Below, piece after piece: positions 31,250 to 35,058 of a DNA stretch of 35,058 bases. Numbering within the stretch: position 1 is the stretch's first letter; each line of letters begins with the position of its first letter. This DNA comes from Lishizhenia sp. GTDB lineage: Bacteria; Bacteroidota; Bacteroidia; Flavobacteriales_D; Crocinitomicaceae. The position numbers and the translations under genes are program-made. The notes under the pieces are model-generated. The model was not told where the DNA came from. It worked only from the letters and a program-made list of their open reading frames with translations, and searched no databases. Location of the stretch: NCBI GenBank assembly GCA_007117055.1, contig SKHH01000282.1, positions 1-35,058 of the forward strand, written 5' to 3'.

Positions 31250-32857
31250 TTGAGTAAAACAACAAAAAATACATATTTTTCTTGGGGAATCATTACTTTC
31301 CTGATTGCGGGGTTGTTATTTTTACCTCTGCTTTTTGTGCTAGAAGGTTTTTTGCATGGAAACAATCCCAATGTAAAACATATTCAAGAGTTCCTTCTAA
31401 AGGACATGGTATTTACAACGCTACGAATGATTCTTGGAGTTGGATTAATTGCAGCAATTCTAGCCATTCCTAGTGCGTATTTTGTCTCCAATTATCAGTT
31501 CCCATTGCGTGGCTTTTTACGTAAAGCTAATATTTTACCCGTGGCTATTCCAACTTACATCATGGGATTTACATATGCAAGTATTTTTTCGGTAACGGGA
31601 AGTTTTTATGCCTTTGCAGAGCTTTTTATAGATAGAGAAACATTATACAGTTGGGATATTGATGTCGTAAACGAATTAGGATTGATGTTTTTTCTAGCTT
31701 TTGCCTTGTATCCTTACGTTTATTCTGCTGCCTTGGTTTCTTTTAGCATAAAAAATAAGTCGATTGAAGAAGCAGCTGCATCTCTTGGAGTGGGACCGTG
31801 GAAGCGATTTTGGAAGGTGAGTTTTCCAATTGTATTACCTGCTGTTTTAAGTGGACTAGCATTAGTTACAATGGAGGTACTTAACGATTACGGTGCTATG
31901 GCTTATTTTAACATTAACACCATTACCGCTGGGATTTTCCAAGCTAAACAAATGGATTTTACAAGCTCGGTGTTTTTGTCTGCCTTGTTTTTTGTGGTAA
32001 TAGCGAGTGTTTTTATTTCTTATTATTTGTTTAAGTCCTATAAAAAAGTAGCCTCTACATTGAGTTCTCCTTCTTATGATTTAATGCCAATGGAGAAAAA
32101 ACAGGGGATGCTCGTTTCTTTTGTGGTTTTCATTCCTTTTTTCCTTGGTTTTATATTGCCAGTAATTGAATTGGTTTCGCTTGCCTCAAGCCGATTGAAT
32201 ATCATTTTTTCCATGGATTTTTTAATTATTTCTTTAAACGCTGTTCAATTGGCATTTATTCCGGCATTAATTATTGTGTTACTTTCTCTTATTTTACTGT
32301 ATAATGAATACATCAATAAAGGATTCTTTTCACGCTTTATTTCGGCAATTTCAAATATTGGTTACGCCATTCCTGGGGCCATTATTGCTGTGGCTGTCAT
32401 GTCTTTTGTAATTGTGTTAGATGGTGAAGAAAAAGGGTTTTATCATTTTTTGATTGATAGTTTAATTCTTTTGATTTTTGCTTTCGTAATTCGATTTTTA
32501 GCCGTTGGATACAACACTTTAGAAGGTGGTTTTTATAAAATCACTAAACAACTTCCAGATGCTTCCAGGAGTTTAGGGGTAGGAAGTTTCAAAACGTTTA
32601 TTCGTGTATATTTTCCCTTATTGAAGTCCGCTTTGTTAACAACTTTAGCAATAGTCATGGTGGATATTCTCAAAGAACTGCCCATCACGCTTTTATTGCA
32701 GCCCTTTAATTTTCATACCTTAGCAACAGTGGCTTATGAAAAGGCCAAAATCACCGAGTCCGTAAGAGACGCTGCTCCTTTTGCTTTGTTGTTGATAATT
32801 GTTGGTACTTTTGCTGTACTTTTTTTGGTAAAGGACTTTTCAAAGAAAAACAAATAG
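31250..32857 (+). CDS. fbpB: Fe(3+) ABC transporter permease (FbpB type, fused double domain)
   Basis: 535 residues with two BPD transport domains of about six helices each, as in fused FbpB proteins. The ATPase-coupling EAA loops are EEAAASLGVGPWKRFWKVSFPIVLP and PDASRSLGVGSFKTFIRVYFPLLK. Translation must begin at the TTG at 31250, directly after the fbpA TAG, because the first in-frame ATG comes after the first membrane helix. AGGGAGG lies 11 bases before it, one of the few Shine-Dalgarno-like stretches in the window, perhaps helping this weak start. Cytoplasmic-membrane component of the iron importer; fbpC follows 4 bases after its stop. Confidence 0.94.
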   Translation: MSKTTKNTYFSWGIITFLIAGLLFLPLLFVLEGFLHGNNPNVKHIQEFLLKDMVFTTLRMILGVGLIAAILAIPSAYFVSNYQFPLRGFLRKANILPVAIPTYIMGFTYASIFSVTGSFYAFAELFIDRETLYSWDIDVVNELGLMFFLAFALYPYVYSAALVSFSIKNKSIEEAAASLGVGPWKRFWKVSFPIVLPAVLSGLALVTMEVLNDYGAMAYFNINTITAGIFQAKQMDFTSSVFLSALFFVVIASVFISYYLFKSYKKVASTLSSPSYDLMPMEKKQGMLVSFVVFIPFFLGFILPVIELVSLASSRLNIIFSMDFLIISLNAVQLAFIPALIIVLLSLILLYNEYINKGFFSRFISAISNIGYAIPGAIIAVAVMSFVIVLDGEEKGFYHFLIDSLILLIFAFVIRFLAVGYNTLEGGFYKITKQLPDASRSLGVGSFKTFIRVYFPLLKSALLTTLAIVMVDILKELPITLLLQPFNFHTLATVAYEKAKITESVRDAAPFALLLIIVGTFAVLFLVKDFSKKNK

Positions 32858-32861
32858 TGGG

Positions 32862-33779
32862 ATGAAAGGACTGTCAATTCAACATATTACAAAAAGTTTC
32901 GGTTCAAGTAAGGTATTGAATGACTGTTCGTTGGATATTAATGGAAATGATTTCGTAGCCTTACTTGGAGAAAGTGGTTCTGGAAAATCCACCTTACTTC
33001 GGTTGATTAGTGGATTTGAGAGTCCAGAAAAAGGAAAAGTAATCTTGAATAACCGTGTGCTGTTGGATGATCAGTTATTTGTTAAACCTGAGGACAGACA
33101 CATCGGGATGATTTTTCAAAACTACGCTTTGTTTCCTCATTTATCCGTGCGAAAGAACATTGCTTTTGGTATGTCGGCTTCTCCTGAGTCGGAAGCTTAT
33201 TTAGAAGAACTGATTGAGATTTTTGAGTTGGCAGAACAACAACATAAAAAACCGTCGAATTTATCCGGAGGACAACAGCAGCGAGTTGCTATTGCTAGGG
33301 CTTTAGCCGTTAACCCTTCGCTGCTTTTAATGGATGAGCCTTTTTCTAACTTAGATCAAACCTTGCGAAGAAAAGTAAGGATTGAAATAAAAGCCATGCA
33401 TGAGAAGTTTAGTATTCCAATGATTTTAGTTTCTCATGACCCTGAAGATGCACTTGAATTAGCTGATAAAATTGCTGTTCTACAACAAGGGAAGATTGTG
33501 CAGTTTGGTGTCCCTTCCGAATTGTATTATAATCCTGTAAATCAGTATGTAGCAGATTTACTAGGGCCGAACACAAAGTATAAAAACCAATTTATTCGTC
33601 CAGAGCAAATTACGTTCAATCGTTCTGACTTTCAAGGAAAAGTCATTCGATCAGCGTTTAGTATGCGTGGAAATATTTTAGTGATTGAAGCGGACGGACA
33701 TGAGTTCTTGGCGTATGATTACAGTAGAACGAACACCATAGGAGATGAGGTGAGTTTTGGCATTTTAGCTAATCATTAA
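32862..33779 (+). CDS. fbpC: Fe(3+) ABC transporter ATPase
   Basis: 305 residues. Walker A GESGSGKST at 36-44, Q-loop IFQNYALFPHL with Gln86, signature LSGGQQQ at 134-140, Walker B LLLMDEP with Glu159, D-loop SNLD and H-loop LVSHDPEDAL. The roughly 70-residue C-terminal extension (FIRPEQITFNR and following) is a short TOBE-like regulatory domain, as in iron and spermidine importers. It powers the FbpB permease. The 3' end overlaps the convergent glycosyltransferase gene by 11 bases, with no room for a terminator between them. Confidence 0.95.
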   Translation: MKGLSIQHITKSFGSSKVLNDCSLDINGNDFVALLGESGSGKSTLLRLISGFESPEKGKVILNNRVLLDDQLFVKPEDRHIGMIFQNYALFPHLSVRKNIAFGMSASPESEAYLEELIEIFELAEQQHKKPSNLSGGQQQRVAIARALAVNPSLLLMDEPFSNLDQTLRRKVRIEIKAMHEKFSIPMILVSHDPEDALELADKIAVLQQGKIVQFGVPSELYYNPVNQYVADLLGPNTKYKNQFIRPEQITFNRSDFQGKVIRSAFSMRGNILVIEADGHEFLAYDYSRTNTIGDEVSFGILANH

Positions 33780-34905
33780 TTTCGTTCTCCACTTTCATCA
33801 TTTTTCGAAAGGAATCCCACAATTTATCCGCAGTTTGTTCCCAAGAAAATTCATTCGCTCGAAGTAAACCTTTTTGTACATATTTTTCCCGGACAGATGG
33901 ATGCTTCAGTAAGTAAGTCATTTCATGATAGATGGAATTGATATCAAAAGGGTCACAATAATGCGCAGCGTTAGCACCTATTTCGGGTAGGGAGGTTTTG
34001 TTACCAGCTAATACGCATGTGCCACTTTGCATCGCTTCAACCATCGGAATTCCAAATCCTTCAAAATAACTAACGAATGCCAATAAGTCTGCACTCGCTG
34101 TTATTTTGGCTAAATTTTCCAGCGAAATATGGCCAGTAAAAAACAGGTGTTCGTCTAGTGTTTTTGGTATGATAATGTTTTTTTTGGAGAAAAGTGGTTC
34201 TCCGACAATCAATAGGCAATGAGGGAGGTCTGTTTCTTTTTTTAATCGTTCAAATGCATCGATTAAACGTTGGAGGTTTTTTCTTTTATGAATAGCACCA
34301 ACGAATAGAACATAAGGTCTTTCTTGCGTATATTTTTTTTGTGTAATGAATTTCTCCGTTTCAGGTATTGGTTGAAATAAAGGAGAGGCGCCATTATACG
34401 TAACATCAATTTTAGATGCTGAAACACCGTATGTATTGATAATATCTTGCTTCGAATAATTGGAAACGGTGCAAATACGTTTCGCCTTCTGAGCAAATTT
34501 TGGGAAATAATTACAGAGGTATTTCCGAGCACTTGATGGAATGTCCATGGGATTGTGCTCAAAGTTTAAATCATGAATGACCGCAAGTTGAGGTAGCTTC
34601 GTTTTCAAAGAAACAAAACCATCTGGAGAAATAAACGCCTCACATTTGTATTTTTTCAACTGTTTGGGTAGCGCATAATCGAACCAGATTTTAAACAAAA
34701 TAGGATGTCGAGCCGGAGGATAAACCACCACAGGTGTGACATTATCTGCAAAAACAAATTTTGTGTCAAATGCTCGGTCAAAGAAAAAAATAAACTGATG
34801 CTCCGGATAACGCTGTACAATGCGAGAGATGGTTTCGAACGTAAACCAGCCAAAGCCTTCCATTTTGTGCTTCAATAAAAATCGTGTATTTACTCCTATA
34901 ATCAT
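33769..34905 (-). CDS. GT4-family (GT-B) glycosyltransferase
   Basis: 378 residues, no signal peptide, cytoplasmic or peripheral. N-terminal domain: MIIGVNTRFLLKHKMEGFGWF, AVIHDLNFEHNP, CTVSNYSKQDI. C-terminal nucleotide-sugar domain: YVLFVGAIHKRKNLQRLIDAF, LFFTGHISLENLAKITASADLLAFVSYFEGFGIPMVEAMQSGT, LPEIGANAAHYCDP. The E-G-F-G-x5-E-A motif (EGFGIPMVEA) is the family hallmark. It probably adds a hexose to a lipid-linked or LPS glycan. The start directly follows the TAA of the permease-like gene (zero spacing), pointing to joint transcription with a lipopolysaccharide transport component. Confidence 0.92.
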   Translation of the reverse strand: MIIGVNTRFLLKHKMEGFGWFTFETISRIVQRYPEHQFIFFFDRAFDTKFVFADNVTPVVVYPPARHPILFKIWFDYALPKQLKKYKCEAFISPDGFVSLKTKLPQLAVIHDLNFEHNPMDIPSSARKYLCNYFPKFAQKAKRICTVSNYSKQDIINTYGVSASKIDVTYNGASPLFQPIPETEKFITQKKYTQERPYVLFVGAIHKRKNLQRLIDAFERLKKETDLPHCLLIVGEPLFSKKNIIIPKTLDEHLFFTGHISLENLAKITASADLLAFVSYFEGFGIPMVEAMQSGTCVLAGNKTSLPEIGANAAHYCDPFDINSIYHEMTYLLKHPSVREKYVQKGLLRANEFSWEQTADKLWDSFRKMMKVENEIND

Positions 34906-35058
34906 TTATTTCGGGGCCATTCGATAAATGATAATACCTAAACATCCAAAAATAATATTGGGGATCCAAACTGCTATGTAACTTGGAAAGCCAACATTTT
35001 CCGCAGCAACTGAAGTTACTTTCATCGCAAAGATGTACACAAAAGCCAACCCGAGTCC
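34906..35058 (-). CDS. LptF/LptG-family permease, C-terminal fragment (runs off the right edge)
   Basis: Absent from the ORF track as given. The minus strand from 35058 reads 50 codons ending in TAA at 34906: GLGLAFVYIFAMKVTSVAAENV, then YIAVWIPNIIFGCLGIIIYRMAPK. The closing 'hWhPN-hhFhhhGhhhYRxAPK' is typical of the last membrane helix of YjgP/YjgQ (LptF/LptG) proteins, which pull LPS from the inner membrane for transport. Only this end is in the window, so F versus G cannot be told. The stop touches the ATG of the glycosyltransferase gene. Confidence 0.7.
   Translation of the reverse strand, partial: GLGLAFVYIFAMKVTSVAAENVGFPSYIAVWIPNIIFGCLGIIIYRMAPK

Overview
The window looks like chromosomal DNA of a low-GC member of the Bacteroidota, most likely Flavobacteriia/Flavobacteriales. 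The evidence is two large secreted proteins ending in type IX secretion (T9SS) C-terminal sorting domains, repeated -7 promoter elements of the Bacteroidota form TAnnTTTG (several paired with an upstream TTTG), A-rich rather than Shine-Dalgarno-like leaders, and many short lipoproteins. No rRNA, tRNA, CRISPR array, prophage or intact IS element was recognised. The genes read as ordinary, densely packed chromosome with a few accessory-looking spots.

Layout. 1-3.6 kb, minus strand: hldE kinase domain (runs off the left edge) behind aspC, then a secreted GH3 beta-N-acetylhexosaminidase-like protein behind an OsmC-type peroxidase. 3.7-9.4 kb: lipA, a 1051-residue sortilin-like beta-propeller T9SS cargo with a perfect 12-bp terminator, an overlapping MazG-like/Nudix pair, and an acidic unknown on the minus strand. 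9.5-14.2 kb: a DUF4836-like lipoprotein coupled to a lipoprotein isoaspartyl peptidase, a DegT aminotransferase/PglC-type sugar transferase pair, and a DUF2892 membrane protein. 14.3-20 kb: a subtilase T9SS cargo, an acetolactate-decarboxylase-like lipoprotein, a transglutaminase-like protein, gmhA, a small secreted unknown, a 168-bp MITE-like element and msrB. 20-27.2 kb, minus strand: hemE with an OmpA-type protein, and a tight run of ureohydrolase, membrane patatin, beta-barrel-like protein, divergent GDPD lipoprotein and SUI1. 27.2-30.2 kb: a structured non-coding stretch, a DMT transporter, a HEAT-like protein, and a small secreted unknown flanked by two copies of one palindromic repeat. 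30.2-35 kb: an FbpABC/FutABC-type ferric iron importer, then a GT4 glycosyltransferase behind the 3' end of an LptF/LptG permease gene.

How it fits together. Several genes serve the cell envelope: hldE and gmhA (ADP-heptose), the sugar transferase pair, the GT4/Lpt permease pair, the OmpA-type protein, and the patatin/GDPD cluster, which could be a lipid-turnover module. The rest is core metabolism (lipA, hemE, aspC), redox repair (msrB, OsmC), nucleotide house-cleaning (MazG/Nudix) and iron uptake. The least conventional items are the patatin/barrel/GDPD cluster, the MITE-like element, the acetolactate-decarboxylase-like lipoprotein and the paired palindromes around 29.2-30.1 kb. I saw no clear candidate for a wholly new defence or mobile system.
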